DNA from: Pseudomonadota bacterium
GTDB taxonomy: Bacteria; Pseudomonadota; Gammaproteobacteria; Steroidobacterales; Steroidobacteraceae
DNA: 32,473 nt
Assembly (NCBI GenBank): GCA_021843755.1
Contig: JAKBWB010000052.1
Location: forward strand, 1 to 32,473
Reading direction: 5' to 3'
In this document: positions 16,776-25,891 of the stretch, one piece after another
Layout: each line of letters opens with the position of its first letter
Numbering within the stretch: position 1 is the stretch's first letter
Program-made: the position numbers and the translations under genes
The notes under the pieces: generated by a model
What the model saw: the letters and a program-made list of their open reading frames with translations, nothing else
What the model was told of the DNA's origin: nothing
Database searches by the model: none

Positions 16776-19579
16776 CAGGAGTTCTCCCCGGCCAATCGTA
16801 CCCGCAGCGGATTTGCTGCGGGACGTGGTGAAGTCTCATCGTGCGTCTCGGGCCCGCAGGGCTCGATGGATACCGTCAGATCGAACCAGGCGGCCTGGCC
16901 GGTGACCGGATCGGAATTGGAGTGCTGCATTTCATCTTCCCGTTTCGGCAGGTATTCCGAAATGACGTGATTGAGCAGGAAGCCACGGCGGAACTCCGGC
17001 GCGTCGTGCGTCAGCGCCCAGGCGCCGGCGCGCTTGCCGATTGCATTCCAGGTCCACACGGTGTCGCGGTTGACGCCGGCCATGGTCCGCGCCCGGCATC
17101 TGAGGCTGCCGCTGCGCGAGCGGACCCATACCCAGTCCTCGTCGTGGACGCCCAGTCGAGCGGCCAGATCGCGGTGCAGATAGATGCGGTTTTCCGGCAG
17201 CACTTGCCGCAGCCACGCGTTGTGCGAGCCCCAGGAGTGGTACATCGCCATGGGCCGCTGGGTGATGGCGTGCAGCGGGAAGCGCACGCGGTCCGTCATC
17301 GCTTCTTCGAGCGGCACGTACCAGATGGGCAGCGGATCGAAGAAGTGCATGATGCGCTCGCGCAGGCGCTGCGGCGGACAGCGCACGCCGTGTCCCTCGG
17401 CGGCCAGACGGAAACGCTGCAGGGGCTCGCAATACAGTTGCAGGACGATCTGCGCGTCGTCGTCGATCAAGCCCATCGTCTTGGCACCGGTCAGATAGGC
17501 TCGATTGGCATGCTTGAAGTAGAGCTGCTCGTGTGGCAATTCGTGCCGCCAGAAGCTGCCGTTCTCGACATAGCGCTCGAGCTGCCGCGGATTCGGCGCT
17601 CCGTTGCCGATCGCCCGGCCGTCCTCGCCACGGAAGCCGGCCAGCGGTCCGACGCCGGGTCGGCGCTCGTGGCGCACCATGTAATCGGCGTACGATGAAT
17701 AGAGCGGCGCGCCTTGCTCGTCGGCGAAATCCGCCAGGCCGAGGCGGCCGGCAAGCTCGATGAGTACGTCCTGGAACGGCCGGACGTCTCGATCGGGCCG
17801 CAGTACGGGTATGCGGATCGCATCGGCCGGGCCATCCGCCGAACCGATCGGCCGGTCGAGCAGCGAGATGCAGTCGTAACGCTCGAGGTAGGTGGTATCC
17901 GGCAGCACCAGATCGGCATACGCGACGGTTTCCGACGCGAAGGCATCCGCGACGATGACGAAGGGGATGCGGTAGGCGCCCTTCTCATCACGCTCGCTCA
18001 GCATCCGCGTGGTCTCACCGGGATTCATCGCCGAGTTCCACGCCATGTTCGACATGAACAGGAACAGCGTGTCGATTGCTTCCGGGCCGGCCTCGTATGC
18101 CCGCGTGATCGCCATGTGCATCAGGCCGTGAATGGCGATGGGGGCTTCCCAAGAAAACGCCCGGTCGAGGCGCAGCGGCTCGCCGGCCTCGTCGACCAGC
18201 AGATCCTGCGGTCCGCGCGGAAAGCCGAGCGGGGGCGCATCGAGCGGGCCGCCCGGTGTGCGGGGACGTCCGGGCGGCTCCCCGCCGGGAATCGGTTTCG
18301 GATAGGGCGACTTGTAGCGCCAGGAGCCCGGCGTATCGATCGCGCCGAGCAACATCTGCAGCACGTGAATGGCGCGGCAGGTGTGAAACCCGTTCGAATG
18401 CGCGGAGACACCGCGCATGGCATGCATCGCGACGGGCCGGCCCGTCATGGTTGCGTGACGGCGCCCCGCCGTGTCCGTCCACGGTTGATCGATTACGACC
18501 GGCTGATTGAATGCGACTTCGGCGATTTCCGCAGCGATGCGGCGGATGGTGGCGGCGTCGATGCCGCAGCGGGAGGCGACCGCCTCCGGGGCATACTGCG
18601 GCGCGCAATAGCGCTCGGCGAGCAGAGCGAAGGCCGGGCGGGCGCGGCGTCCGTCCGGCAGCGCGAACTCGCCGATCAATGCCGGATCCGTCCCGACCGC
18701 CTGCGCGTCGAGGAGGGCGCCCGATGCGCGATCGAAGCACAGCTCGCGGCCGGCCGCATCGCGGGCGATCAAGCCGTGCTCGGCCTCGCCGGGGGCATCG
18801 ATCACCAGATGGTGAGCGTTGGTGTAGCGGACGAGGAATTCCGTGTCGATCCGGCCCGCTTCGAGCAGGCAATGAATCAGCGCGAATACCAGCAGACCGT
18901 CGGTCCCCGGGGTGATCGCGACGAATTCGTCCGCGATCGCCGAATACCCCGTTCGCACCGGATTGATCGAGATGATCTTCGCCCCGCGCGCTTTCAATCT
19001 GCCGAGGCCCAGCTTGATCGGATTGGAGTCGTGATCTTCAGCGACGCCGAACAGCAGGAACAGCCGCGCGTGCTCCCAGTCCGGCTCGCCGAACTCCCAG
19101 AACGCGCCGCCAACCGAGTACAGCCCCGCCGCGGCCATGTTCACGGAGCAGAAGCCGCCGTGCGCCGCGTAGTTGATCGTCCCGAACATCCGCGCGAAGT
19201 GGCCGGTCAACGACTGCGACTGGTCGCGTCCCGTGTACAGCGCAAGGCGATTCGGGTCGGTGGCGCGGATCGCGGCGAGCCGATCCGTGGCGATGTGCAA
19301 GGCCTCGTCCCAGGAAATCGCCTCGAACTCGCCGGAGCCTCGGACGCCGGTGCGCCGCAGTGGCCTGGAGAGCCGCGCCGGGGAGATCGCAGTCATGATC
19401 CCGGCGGACCCTTTGCCGCAGAGCACGCCTCGATTGATCGGATGGTCGCGATTGCCCTCGATGTAGCGGAGCTTGCCGTTCTCCAGGTGTACTTTGATGC
19501 CGCAACGGCACGCGCACATGTAGCAAGTCGTGCGCGCGACGGTGCGCTCCGGCTGTGGTTGCTTCGCTGCAGGCCGCAT
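16775..19579 (-). CDS. soeA: Molybdopterin subunit of a membrane-bound cytoplasmic sulfite dehydrogenase
   Basis: The 934-residue protein is a DMSO-reductase-family molybdoenzyme. The N-terminal [4Fe-4S] site is CYMCACRCGIKVH with a distant CGKG, followed by molybdopterin-binding blocks such as HGGFCSVNMAA, FGVAEDHDSNPIK and INPVRTGYSAIADEF. These phrases match my memory of SoeA from purple sulfur bacteria and roseobacters, which oxidises sulfite directly to sulfate. No Tat signal is present, so the enzyme should face the cytoplasm. Alternatives are other DmsA/PhsA-type oxidoreductases; the exact substrate needs a phylogeny. A GGAGGAAA motif lies 17 nt before the ATG, farther than ideal. It heads soeA-soeB-soeC. 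Confidence 0.84.
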   Translation of the reverse strand: MRPAAKQPQPERTVARTTCYMCACRCGIKVHLENGKLRYIEGNRDHPINRGVLCGKGSAGIMTAISPARLSRPLRRTGVRGSGEFEAISWDEALHIATDRLAAIRATDPNRLALYTGRDQSQSLTGHFARMFGTINYAAHGGFCSVNMAAAGLYSVGGAFWEFGEPDWEHARLFLLFGVAEDHDSNPIKLGLGRLKARGAKIISINPVRTGYSAIADEFVAITPGTDGLLVFALIHCLLEAGRIDTEFLVRYTNAHHLVIDAPGEAEHGLIARDAAGRELCFDRASGALLDAQAVGTDPALIGEFALPDGRRARPAFALLAERYCAPQYAPEAVASRCGIDAATIRRIAAEIAEVAFNQPVVIDQPWTDTAGRRHATMTGRPVAMHAMRGVSAHSNGFHTCRAIHVLQMLLGAIDTPGSWRYKSPYPKPIPGGEPPGRPRTPGGPLDAPPLGFPRGPQDLLVDEAGEPLRLDRAFSWEAPIAIHGLMHMAITRAYEAGPEAIDTLFLFMSNMAWNSAMNPGETTRMLSERDEKGAYRIPFVIVADAFASETVAYADLVLPDTTYLERYDCISLLDRPIGSADGPADAIRIPVLRPDRDVRPFQDVLIELAGRLGLADFADEQGAPLYSSYADYMVRHERRPGVGPLAGFRGEDGRAIGNGAPNPRQLERYVENGSFWRHELPHEQLYFKHANRAYLTGAKTMGLIDDDAQIVLQLYCEPLQRFRLAAEGHGVRCPPQRLRERIMHFFDPLPIWYVPLEEAMTDRVRFPLHAITQRPMAMYHSWGSHNAWLRQVLPENRIYLHRDLAARLGVHDEDWVWVRSRSGSLRCRARTMAGVNRDTVWTWNAIGKRAGAWALTHDAPEFRRGFLLNHVISEYLPKREDEMQHSNSDPVTGQAAWFDLTVSIEPCGPETHDETSPRPAANPLRVRLAGENS

Positions 19580-20017
19580 CGATGAGTGCGCCTTTTTCCT
19601 CCGAACGTGACGCGATCATGGCCACGGCTCAGATATAAATCCAATGCAAATAACACAATGATTGATGTACTTTTATATATATCACTCCGGGGCGCGCCCC
19701 CAGGGCCTTCGTCATCCCGCCCACAGCGGCTCGCCGGGGCCGCGGGGCTGGCGGACGAGACGTCCGTGCGCGCGAGGGTTCGTCCGCGCTGCACGTCCGT
19801 GAGCGCGCTCGAGCGGTCTGTGAACGGAATGTGCTTCCCGAGGCGCCGGAAGGTGGACCGGCGCTCTGGCAGTCGGGGCTTGCGTACGTGGCCGAACGGC
19901 CCATGCGCGCGCCGCCGGCCGTGATGCCGGGATTCATCGGCGCAGCGCGGCTCGGCGAGCTGCTGCACCGCCGCCAGAGGCGACTCTCGGACGCGCCAAC
20001 GCCGGACCAGGGGGTCT
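19580..20017. other. Gene-free stretch upstream of soeABC
   Basis: No reading frame here resembles a known protein. A marked AT-rich island at about 19,634-19,690 (including TATATATA) stands out against the G+C-rich flanks and is the likely promoter zone for soeABC on the minus strand. I could not fix a convincing -35/-10 pair. A plus-strand frame at 19,831-20,064 has a partly protein-like composition but no start signal and no recognised family. Confidence 0.4.
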
Positions 20018-20776
20018 TCAGTGCACGTAGGAGCCGGCGTTCACGTCGATCGTGCAGCCCGTAGCATGGTCGGCAAGGCCGCTGGCGAGAAATACGACGA
20101 TAGGAGCTATGTCATCCGGGTCCGTCATCCGCGTGAGGGCAATGTCGCCGCTGGCGTGATCCTCTCCATATTGATCGATGAAATCCCTCGCCATGTCCGT
20201 TCGGGTGAATCCGGGTGCGACGTTGAACGCCAGCACCCCGGCCTTGCCGAATCCGCGAGCCACGGAGCGGGTCAGCGCCACCAGCCCCGCTTTGGAGGCG
20301 GCATACGCCAGATAGGGCGGCTGATCGCCACGAAACGCCGCGCGCGAACTGATGTTGATGATTCGTCCGCCGCCGTTCTCGAGAAAGTGCTGGATCGCGA
20401 GCTTCGAGAGAATGCCAGGCGCTCGAAGGTTGACGGCCATGGTGGCATCCCATCCGGCGGCCCATCCGGCGACTTCTGCCTCGAGCGGGGACGACACCGC
20501 AATGCCGGCGTTGTTTATCAGCGTGTGTATCCGGCCGAAGCGGCTCATCACGGCGTGCCAGAGCGCCGTGCATGCGGCAGTATCGGCAAGGTCCGCCTGA
20601 AAAGCCTCCGAGCCACGACCAACCTCGGTCGCAAGGGTCATTGCCCGAGCGCGCTGATCGCGATAGTGAACCGCAACTCGCGCGCCCGCACTGCCCATCG
20701 CGCGGGCGATGGCGGCGCCGATGCCTCGACTTGCGCCGGTGACCAGAACGTTGGTGTTCGTCAGGTCGATCTGCAC
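20018..20776 (-). CDS. Short-chain dehydrogenase/reductase (FabG-like SDR)
   Basis: The 252-residue classical SDR has the nucleotide-binding TGASRGIGAAIA motif near residue 14, the NNAG motif, the catalytic serine in NISSRAAF and the YAASK catalytic tyrosine/lysine pair. The basic residues after the first strand (HYRDQRAR) suggest NADP(H). The substrate is unknown; 3-oxoacyl-ACP reductase is the common default label. The start is GTG at 20776 with only a weak ribosome binding site. It lies 94 bp downstream of the LysR gene in the same orientation and 438 bp upstream of soeA, so it may share the regulator's transcript. Confidence 0.88.
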   Translation of the reverse strand: MQIDLTNTNVLVTGASRGIGAAIARAMGSAGARVAVHYRDQRARAMTLATEVGRGSEAFQADLADTAACTALWHAVMSRFGRIHTLINNAGIAVSSPLEAEVAGWAAGWDATMAVNLRAPGILSKLAIQHFLENGGGRIINISSRAAFRGDQPPYLAYAASKAGLVALTRSVARGFGKAGVLAFNVAPGFTRTDMARDFIDQYGEDHASGDIALTRMTDPDDIAPIVVFLASGLADHATGCTIDVNAGSYVH

Positions 20777-20870
20777 GGATGGAACCGGACTCTTGTGAAT
20801 GGCGCCGCGAGTGTACCACCGCGAAAGCAGTGCGCCTCCGCCGGTCCGCGCGCGGATCGAGCGATGCAGC

Positions 20871-21773
20871 TCAGCCGTCGGAATCGGCCGCGCCGAGCGG
20901 CATCTCGAGCAATCCCAGAAATGCCTCGGCGGGCGGCGCGGTATAGCCTTGCGGCCGACGAACGACGCTGAGCGGACGGCGAATGTCGAGAGACTTCACG
21001 GGCAGTCGAACCAGCTCACCGGCCGCCAGTTCCCAGGGCATGCACACGCGCGGCAGCCAAGCAATGCCGCCGCCGTGCACCGCCGCCTTCTTGATCGCCT
21101 CGGTGCTCCCCAGCTCCACGATGTTGCTCAGGCGGATGCCGTGCCGCTGCAGACGCTTTTCAACCAATTCCCGTGTGCCGGACCCGATCTCGCGCATCAA
21201 CAGCGGCTGATCGGCCAGGTCGGGGGGGCACAGGCGTCTCCTGCCGCTCAACGGATGATCCGCCGAGGCGACGGGCACGATCTCATCATCGAGGAATCGG
21301 TGTACCCGAAGATTCCGGCCGTGTAACGGCCCCTCGATGAAGCCCAGCATGAAGCGCAGGTCGGCCACGCCCTGCGCGACCTGCTCCGTGTTGCCGACGA
21401 ACATCGATATTCTGACGGCAGGGTGGCTGCGGCGGAAGCGCGCCAGCAGGCTCGGCAAGATGTAGGTGCCCACCGTATTACTGGCTCCGATCGAGAGGTG
21501 GCCCTGGCGGGCATCGGAGAGTTCCCGGACCGACATTTCGGCCGACCGCGCGATCTCGAACAGCCGGGCCGCATAATCGCGCAGCACTTCACCGGCCTGC
21601 GTCAGTCGCATGCCCCGCGGCAGGCGCTCGAACAACACGACGCCGATGCGCTGCTCGAATTCCTTCAGCTGGCGCGAAATCGCCGGTTGCGAAATATGCA
21701 GCCGTTCGGCGCAGGCCGTGATGCTGCCGGTCTGCGCGACGGTGTAAAAGATCTCGAGATGATGCAGATTCAT
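20871..21773 (-). CDS. LysR-type transcriptional regulator (YeiE/CysL/CbbR-like)
   Basis: The 300-residue regulator has an N-terminal winged helix-turn-helix: LEIFYTVAQTGSITACAERLHISQPAISRQLKEFE. The effector-binding domain follows from about residue 90. The LSIGASNTVGTYILPSLLARF start of that domain is close to the YeiE/CysL/CbbR branch, whose members sense sulfite-related or carbon signals. A role in controlling soeABC is suggested by the family and the position, but is inference. The start ATG 21773 gives the usual length. The TA-rich dyad-like region just upstream could hold its own operator. Confidence 0.87.
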   Translation of the reverse strand: MNLHHLEIFYTVAQTGSITACAERLHISQPAISRQLKEFEQRIGVVLFERLPRGMRLTQAGEVLRDYAARLFEIARSAEMSVRELSDARQGHLSIGASNTVGTYILPSLLARFRRSHPAVRISMFVGNTEQVAQGVADLRFMLGFIEGPLHGRNLRVHRFLDDEIVPVASADHPLSGRRRLCPPDLADQPLLMREIGSGTRELVEKRLQRHGIRLSNIVELGSTEAIKKAAVHGGGIAWLPRVCMPWELAAGELVRLPVKSLDIRRPLSVVRRPQGYTAPPAEAFLGLLEMPLGAADSDG

Positions 21774-22127
21774 AACGAATAGCTATATCGGCGCGACCTG
21801 CACATTCTATTCGATATGGCTGGAACCGTGGCGCGAAATGCGCCGCATCGGGCAAACCGGGCCGGGTCAGCCCCGACGCCCGCAGGAACGGCGTAGCCGG
21901 CCCTTGGCCGGAGTATCCGCAGCAACGGTCCGGCCCTGAAGGGGTTGGTGTCATTGTAGGACGCCGCCGTCATATCACCTCGGATCGGCCTGGACGGATC
22001 GTCATCGCATCGCCTCGGTGGCAGGCGGGATCAAACGCGGCGAGCTGCTGCACGAGCGCCAGCCTTGGCCGCCGGCACACGCCTGAGGCGCACCCCATCA
22101 GTCTCCGCGACACGCAGCGGCGCGCCC
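21774..22127. other. Gene-free stretch between LysR and DUF456 genes
   Basis: No frame here resembles a known protein. The 60 bp next to the LysR start are AT-richer and contain ATTCTATTCGATAT and TAGCTATATC stretches, a plausible regulator-binding and promoter region. Nothing else stands out. Confidence 0.4.
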
Positions 22128-22610
22128 TCAGAGCAAACAGCGTGTGATAAAGACCGCCAGCATCGTGAATACGATGATCAGGCGCAAGACCACCGAAAAG
22201 GCCAGTCCCACCCAAGTGCCGGCGCCTGCGCGAACGGACTGCCGCACCTGGTGTTTCGCCAGCAGTTCTCCGGCGGTGGCGCCCAGGAATGGTCCGAGCA
22301 ACGCGCCCGCAAGTCCGAAAAAGATCCCGACAACGATGCCGATGGCGGCCCCGATGAGCGCGCCTTTGCTCGCGCCGAACCGCTTGGCCCCGATGAGGCT
22401 GCCCAGCATATCGCCGAGAAGCGCAAGGAGTGCGAGCAGTCCCAGGATGACCAGTGTCACCCAGCCGATCCGCCTGAAACCATCTGCCCACGCGCCGAGC
22501 AGCATGCCGGCAAATACAAGGAACACTCCGGGGGAGACGGGCAAAAAGCTGCTGAGCACTCCTGCCAGGATCAGCACTGCGCCGATTACCCACAACAAGA
22601 CGGGAACCAT
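22128..22610 (-). CDS. DUF456 family small membrane protein
   Basis: The 160-residue hydrophobic protein has about five membrane segments. The Gly/Ala-rich block around GAKRFGASKGALIGAAIG, and the FFGLAGALLGPFLGATAGEL glycine-zipper-like block, are typical of DUF456. The function is unknown. I chose ATG 22610, which begins the hydrophobic segment directly; an earlier in-frame start would add 23 non-conserved residues. Confidence 0.85.
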   Translation of the reverse strand: MVPVLLWVIGAVLILAGVLSSFLPVSPGVFLVFAGMLLGAWADGFRRIGWVTLVILGLLALLALLGDMLGSLIGAKRFGASKGALIGAAIGIVVGIFFGLAGALLGPFLGATAGELLAKHQVRQSVRAGAGTWVGLAFSVVLRLIIVFTMLAVFITRCLL

Positions 22611-23107
22611 CGGTAGTCCATCGCGATGACGCCGCCGAGCCCCAGCACCCGGCCAGACTCGGGCGAGGGCTGGAACCAACGGCCATGCCCTTGAGCATAC
22701 CTATCCGCGCAAGCCAGGCGCCAGCCCGTGAGCACGTCAGGTCCTCGACATCACGGCTCGCGGAAGTTCCCGCAGCGCCGAGCGACCGGCTGACCGACGT
22801 ACGCAAGCCCCGCCCAGTCGGATCCCGTACGGCGAGGAACGCATGCCTCGGCGGTATGTCACCCCGGCCACGAGCACAGCAGAGCATCGGCGCAGGTGCG
22901 TCACAGGCCAATGGTCGGGCTGCGCCGGCATCGCCAGCCCGTATGACGCGTCTCACCCCGCGCCCGAGAAGTTTGTGAAGGAGCAGGCTACGCAGGGCCA
23001 TCGCCGCGCAAAATGCGGATCAAGACCCGCGGCACTCGCGAGAACCGCTGGTGATGGGTCGCCCTCGAGGAAAGGGTGAGCGTCGAGATCTGCGCGCCCC
23101 GTAGGGT
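22611..23107. other. Gene-free stretch between DUF456 and anion transporter genes
   Basis: Open frames exist on both strands but show no recognisable family and no convincing start signals, as expected by chance in G+C-rich DNA. It should hold the 3' end of the transporter transcript and the DUF456 promoter. No clear hairpin with a U-tail was found. Confidence 0.35.
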
Positions 23108-24919
23108 TCAGAATGGGAAGTACCGCGGCAGCAAGATCGTGAACAGGCCGCCCATGATCAGCAGCAGCGGCAGTCCCACCCGCAGGAAGTCCGCGAACTT
23201 GTAACCCGCGGCGTTCATGACCAGCACATTGGTCTGGTAGGCCATGGGTGTGGCGTAGCCGAGATTGGCGCCGAACAGGACCGCCAGCAGGAAAGGCTCG
23301 GGCGACAGATGCAGCCCGTGCGCGATCTGAATCGCCAGCGGTGCCCCGACCAGCGCCGCGGTGGTGTGCGAGGCCGCATTGCCGAGCACCGCCACGAAGA
23401 ACAGTACCAGTGCCAGCGTGACGCTCGGCGGCAGGCTCGCGGTGGCCTCCACGACCGCGTGTGCGAGGAAGTGTCCCGCATGCGTCCGCATCAGCGCAGT
23501 GGAAAGCGCAAAGCCCGAGGCGATCAACAAAATGACCGCGGGGCTGACGCCGCCGCCGATCTCGTCCCACTTCAGGCAGCCGCTCGCTATCATGCCGAGC
23601 ACCCCGATCGGCGCGGTGATCTCGATCGGCAGCCAGTGCAGGGCCGCCGGCAGCACGATGACCACCATCCACAGCAGCGCCAGATTCGCCTTGCCACTGC
23701 GGGGCAGATCGGTGGTGGCATCCAGAATCGCGAACTGCTGAGTCAGCCGCAGCGCCTCGACGGCTTCCTTGCCGCCCTGCACGAGCACCACATCGCCGGG
23801 CTGGAGCAGCTCCTGGTCCATGATCCTTGCCGCCAGGCGCGCGCCGCGCCGATAGATCCCGAGTGGAGTGACGTTGAATCGCGCCTTGAACGCCGCGTGG
23901 CGCAGGCTGTGACCGACGAAACGCGACGCGGGCAGAATGGCGATTTCGGCAAGTTGCTGATCATCGAGCGGCGCCGCATCGCCCTCCCAGGGCTTCTCGC
24001 CGATGAATAGTTTCGCGCTCAGGGTTTTCTCGGCGGCCTTGAGCAGCTCGGGCCGATCCGCGACCACGAGCCGATCGCCACCGCGCAGCTCCAGGGTCGG
24101 ACTTGGCAGCAGCTCGACGCCGCCGCGCACCACCGCGAGCACCGACATGCCGCCGAGTGCCTCGACGGCCTTGGCAAGCGGCTTGCCCACCGCAGAGCTG
24201 TCCTCGCTCAATTCCAGCGCCGCACGAAACTGCCGCTGGGAAGCCTGCTCGAACGCGTGGTCGCGCTCGGGCAGCAGTCTCGGCGCGATCAGCCACAAAT
24301 ATACGAGGCCGATCGCGGCGGGGATGAGCGCGAGGGAAGTGAAGGCGAACATCCCCATGGGCGGCAGACCGGCCTGCTTGGCGACCTCGAGCACCAGCAG
24401 GTTGGTCGAGGTGCCGATGGTCGTCCCCATGCCGCCGATCAAGGCGGCAAAGCCGAGCGGCATCAGCATCTTCGAGGGGCTGCGCCCGCTGTCGCGGGCC
24501 ATCCGGGTCAATACCGGAATGAGCAGCACCACGATAGGCGTGTCATTGACGAACGCGCTCAGCGCCGCCGTGAGGGCCAGCACCAGCAACAAGGTGAACA
24601 CGGACGAGAGTTTCCACAGCCGAGAGAGCACCCGCGTCAGGGGCGCGAGCGCGCCGGTGCGCACGAGCGCTTGACCGGCGATCATCAAGGAGACGATCGC
24701 CACGAGCGCGCCGTTGGCAAAGCCGCGGTAGAACACCATGGGGGAGAGTTCCCCGTGCGCACCGTGGTAAGGCCACAGTGCAAACACCAGCAGCAGAGTG
24801 AGCAATACGGCGAGGCTCGTGGTCTCTATCGGCACACGCGGGCGACTGTAGAGGACGAGCGCAGCGACCAACAGCACGATGACGAATGCGCCGTGCCAAC
24901 TCAGTGTCAGGGTATGCAT
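23108..24919 (-). CDS. DASS/SLC13-type anion transporter with two TrkA-C domains
   Basis: The 603-residue inner-membrane transporter belongs to the divalent anion:Na+ symporter group. The N-terminal half (about residues 10-205) is hydrophobic and carries ALSAFVNDTPIVVLLIPVL and GTTIGTSTNLLV. Two cytoplasmic TrkA-C (RCK-C) domains follow at about 215-290 and 300-385, and a second hydrophobic half has NAASHTTAALVGAPLA and ATPMAYQTNVLVM. The paired N-D/T-P and S-T-N signatures bind Na+ and the anion. Likely substrates are sulfate, thiosulfate or dicarboxylates. Its position in the same minus-strand region as soeABC makes sulfate plausible but unproven. The ATG at 24919 has AGG just upstream; a GTG two codons earlier is also possible. 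Confidence 0.88.
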   Translation of the reverse strand: MHTLTLSWHGAFVIVLLVAALVLYSRPRVPIETTSLAVLLTLLLVFALWPYHGAHGELSPMVFYRGFANGALVAIVSLMIAGQALVRTGALAPLTRVLSRLWKLSSVFTLLLVLALTAALSAFVNDTPIVVLLIPVLTRMARDSGRSPSKMLMPLGFAALIGGMGTTIGTSTNLLVLEVAKQAGLPPMGMFAFTSLALIPAAIGLVYLWLIAPRLLPERDHAFEQASQRQFRAALELSEDSSAVGKPLAKAVEALGGMSVLAVVRGGVELLPSPTLELRGGDRLVVADRPELLKAAEKTLSAKLFIGEKPWEGDAAPLDDQQLAEIAILPASRFVGHSLRHAAFKARFNVTPLGIYRRGARLAARIMDQELLQPGDVVLVQGGKEAVEALRLTQQFAILDATTDLPRSGKANLALLWMVVIVLPAALHWLPIEITAPIGVLGMIASGCLKWDEIGGGVSPAVILLIASGFALSTALMRTHAGHFLAHAVVEATASLPPSVTLALVLFFVAVLGNAASHTTAALVGAPLAIQIAHGLHLSPEPFLLAVLFGANLGYATPMAYQTNVLVMNAAGYKFADFLRVGLPLLLIMGGLFTILLPRYFPF

Positions 24920-25267
24920 GAGCACCTGGTCATTTAACCGATGATTATCGCATGCGCGCCTGCCAAGGCGAACTCGTGCACGATCGACGGGCCGGGTGCA
25001 AGCCGCGCCGCCCGGCGGCGGCCATTGAGCGGTGTTTCAGCTCGGCCGATCGGTAGGCGCATCTGGTGTATCGACGCTGGGATTGGCGTATCGCGCCGCT
25101 GCTCGAAGACAACGAACAACCGGTGAGCAGCGCGCGGCCGCCGGTCTCGGCAGCTACGTGTGTGCAAGAGGTCATGTGCGCATCATCATCTGGCTGGTCG
25201 TCGGTCTGATGGCGGCCGGGGCGCCGGCAAGGCACCGGGTGAGATCGCAAGCGACACGAACATGCCG

Positions 25268-25419
25268 TTGCCGCAGCTTGCCTGGCGTTGCCTGGGAATG
25301 AAGCGGGGAATGGGGATCGAATCAATATGTTGGCTGTGTCTGGAGAGGCACGTGCGATTCAAGTGCGAGATTTCACGGCACGTGGGGCGCCGCCAGGCAA
25401 CGTGCGGCAATTGATGCGA
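25268..25419 (-). repeat. Island repeat copy A with degenerate tRNA-Gly 3' tail
   Basis: Bases 25,268-25,300 match 30,385-30,417 (copy C) with one mismatch, and 25,334-25,415 match the right part of copy B. Between them, read on the minus strand, is a degenerate tRNA 3' end (T arm, acceptor strand and a CTTCA in place of CTCCA). This copy is the most decayed of the three. Confidence 0.6.
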
Positions 25420-25443
25420 CAAAGCACCTCGGATCCGGGCTTG

Positions 25444-25719
25444 CTATGGACCGAGGAGCACTGCGGGCAGGACGGCAACGCCGTCCTGCCGTCGGTACGC
25501 GTGCCTGCCGGACGCGACCGCTGCCATCTCCGTCAGGATGGTACCGGGCTGTCCACGGAGCCACGGGAATTGGGTCAGGTCCGGGTCCGCGACCTCCGCG
25601 CTCGTTATTGCTTCATGCGCGAGCGCGCACTGATCGTCTGTCTCGACGACGAGATAGATCTCGTGCCGCCCGTCGTAGGTGCGGCAATGATAAACGCGTG
25701 CCTCGGCGCCCCCGCGCAT
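25444..25719 (-). CDS. Possible small hypothetical protein or gene remnant
   Basis: This 91-residue frame has a protein-like composition (YHCRTYDGRHEIYLVVETDD, then TQFPWLRGQPGTILTEMAA) with no match to a family I know. No Shine-Dalgarno supports its start. It lies between repeat copy A and the hipBA promoter. It may be a real small protein, a decayed gene, or chance. Confidence 0.25.
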   Translation of the reverse strand: MRGGAEARVYHCRTYDGRHEIYLVVETDDQCALAHEAITSAEVADPDLTQFPWLRGQPGTILTEMAAVASGRHAYRRQDGVAVLPAVLLGP

Positions 25720-25800
25720 AGGCGGACTGGAAGCTACCGGGTCTTAGCCGAGGCCGCTTTCGTAGTCTTAATATCGTATTCAAAATCACTACATCACGAT

Positions 25801-25820
25801 GATACTCTTTAAAGAATATC
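25801..25820. promoter_or_regulatory. 20-bp palindrome upstream of hipB, candidate operator
   Basis: The sequence GATACTCTTTAAAGAATATC is a palindrome except for one symmetric mismatched pair (positions 5 and 16). It is AT-rich and lies 72 bp before the hipB start. HipB-like antitoxins bind palindromes ahead of their own operon, so this is a likely autoregulatory site. Confidence 0.5.
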
Positions 25821-25845
25821 TCCATTGCTCTAAATCCGCTAAGTT

Positions 25846-25875
25846 GATATCGTTCTATGTATCTACACGATTATC
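25846..25875. promoter_or_regulatory. Second inverted repeat upstream of hipB
   Basis: GATATCGT (25846-25853) and ACGATTATC (25867-25875) are complementary with one bulged base. TTGATA at 25844-25849 overlaps the left arm and could be a -35 box. The site is 17 bp before the hipB ATG, a position suited to repression of hipBA. Confidence 0.4.
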
Positions 25876-25891
25876 TGAGCATTAATACAGC

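Larger units (their letters stand above)
24926..25891. other. Long gene-poor stretch at the left edge of the island
   Basis: Nearly 1 kb without a secure gene. It holds repeat copy A with its tRNA-Gly-like tail, a weak minus-strand hypothetical frame (25,444-25,719), and the AT-rich hipBA promoter/operator region (about 25,765-25,890). The transition from transporter to this mosaic marks the probable boundary between core-like and acquired DNA. Confidence 0.4.

Noticed and set aside
17714-19585. 623-codon plus-strand frame opposite soeA
   Set aside because: It is the antisense shadow of the molybdenum subunit, whose motifs are unmistakable on the other strand.
19634-19690. FNR-type box in the AT-rich island before soeA
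   Set aside because: TTGAT and ATCA elements occur but not with the correct 4-nt spacing.
21970-23001. Long minus-strand frame over DUF456 and the following gap
   Set aside because: It is out of frame with the clear DUF456 membrane protein and has arginine/serine-rich shadow composition.
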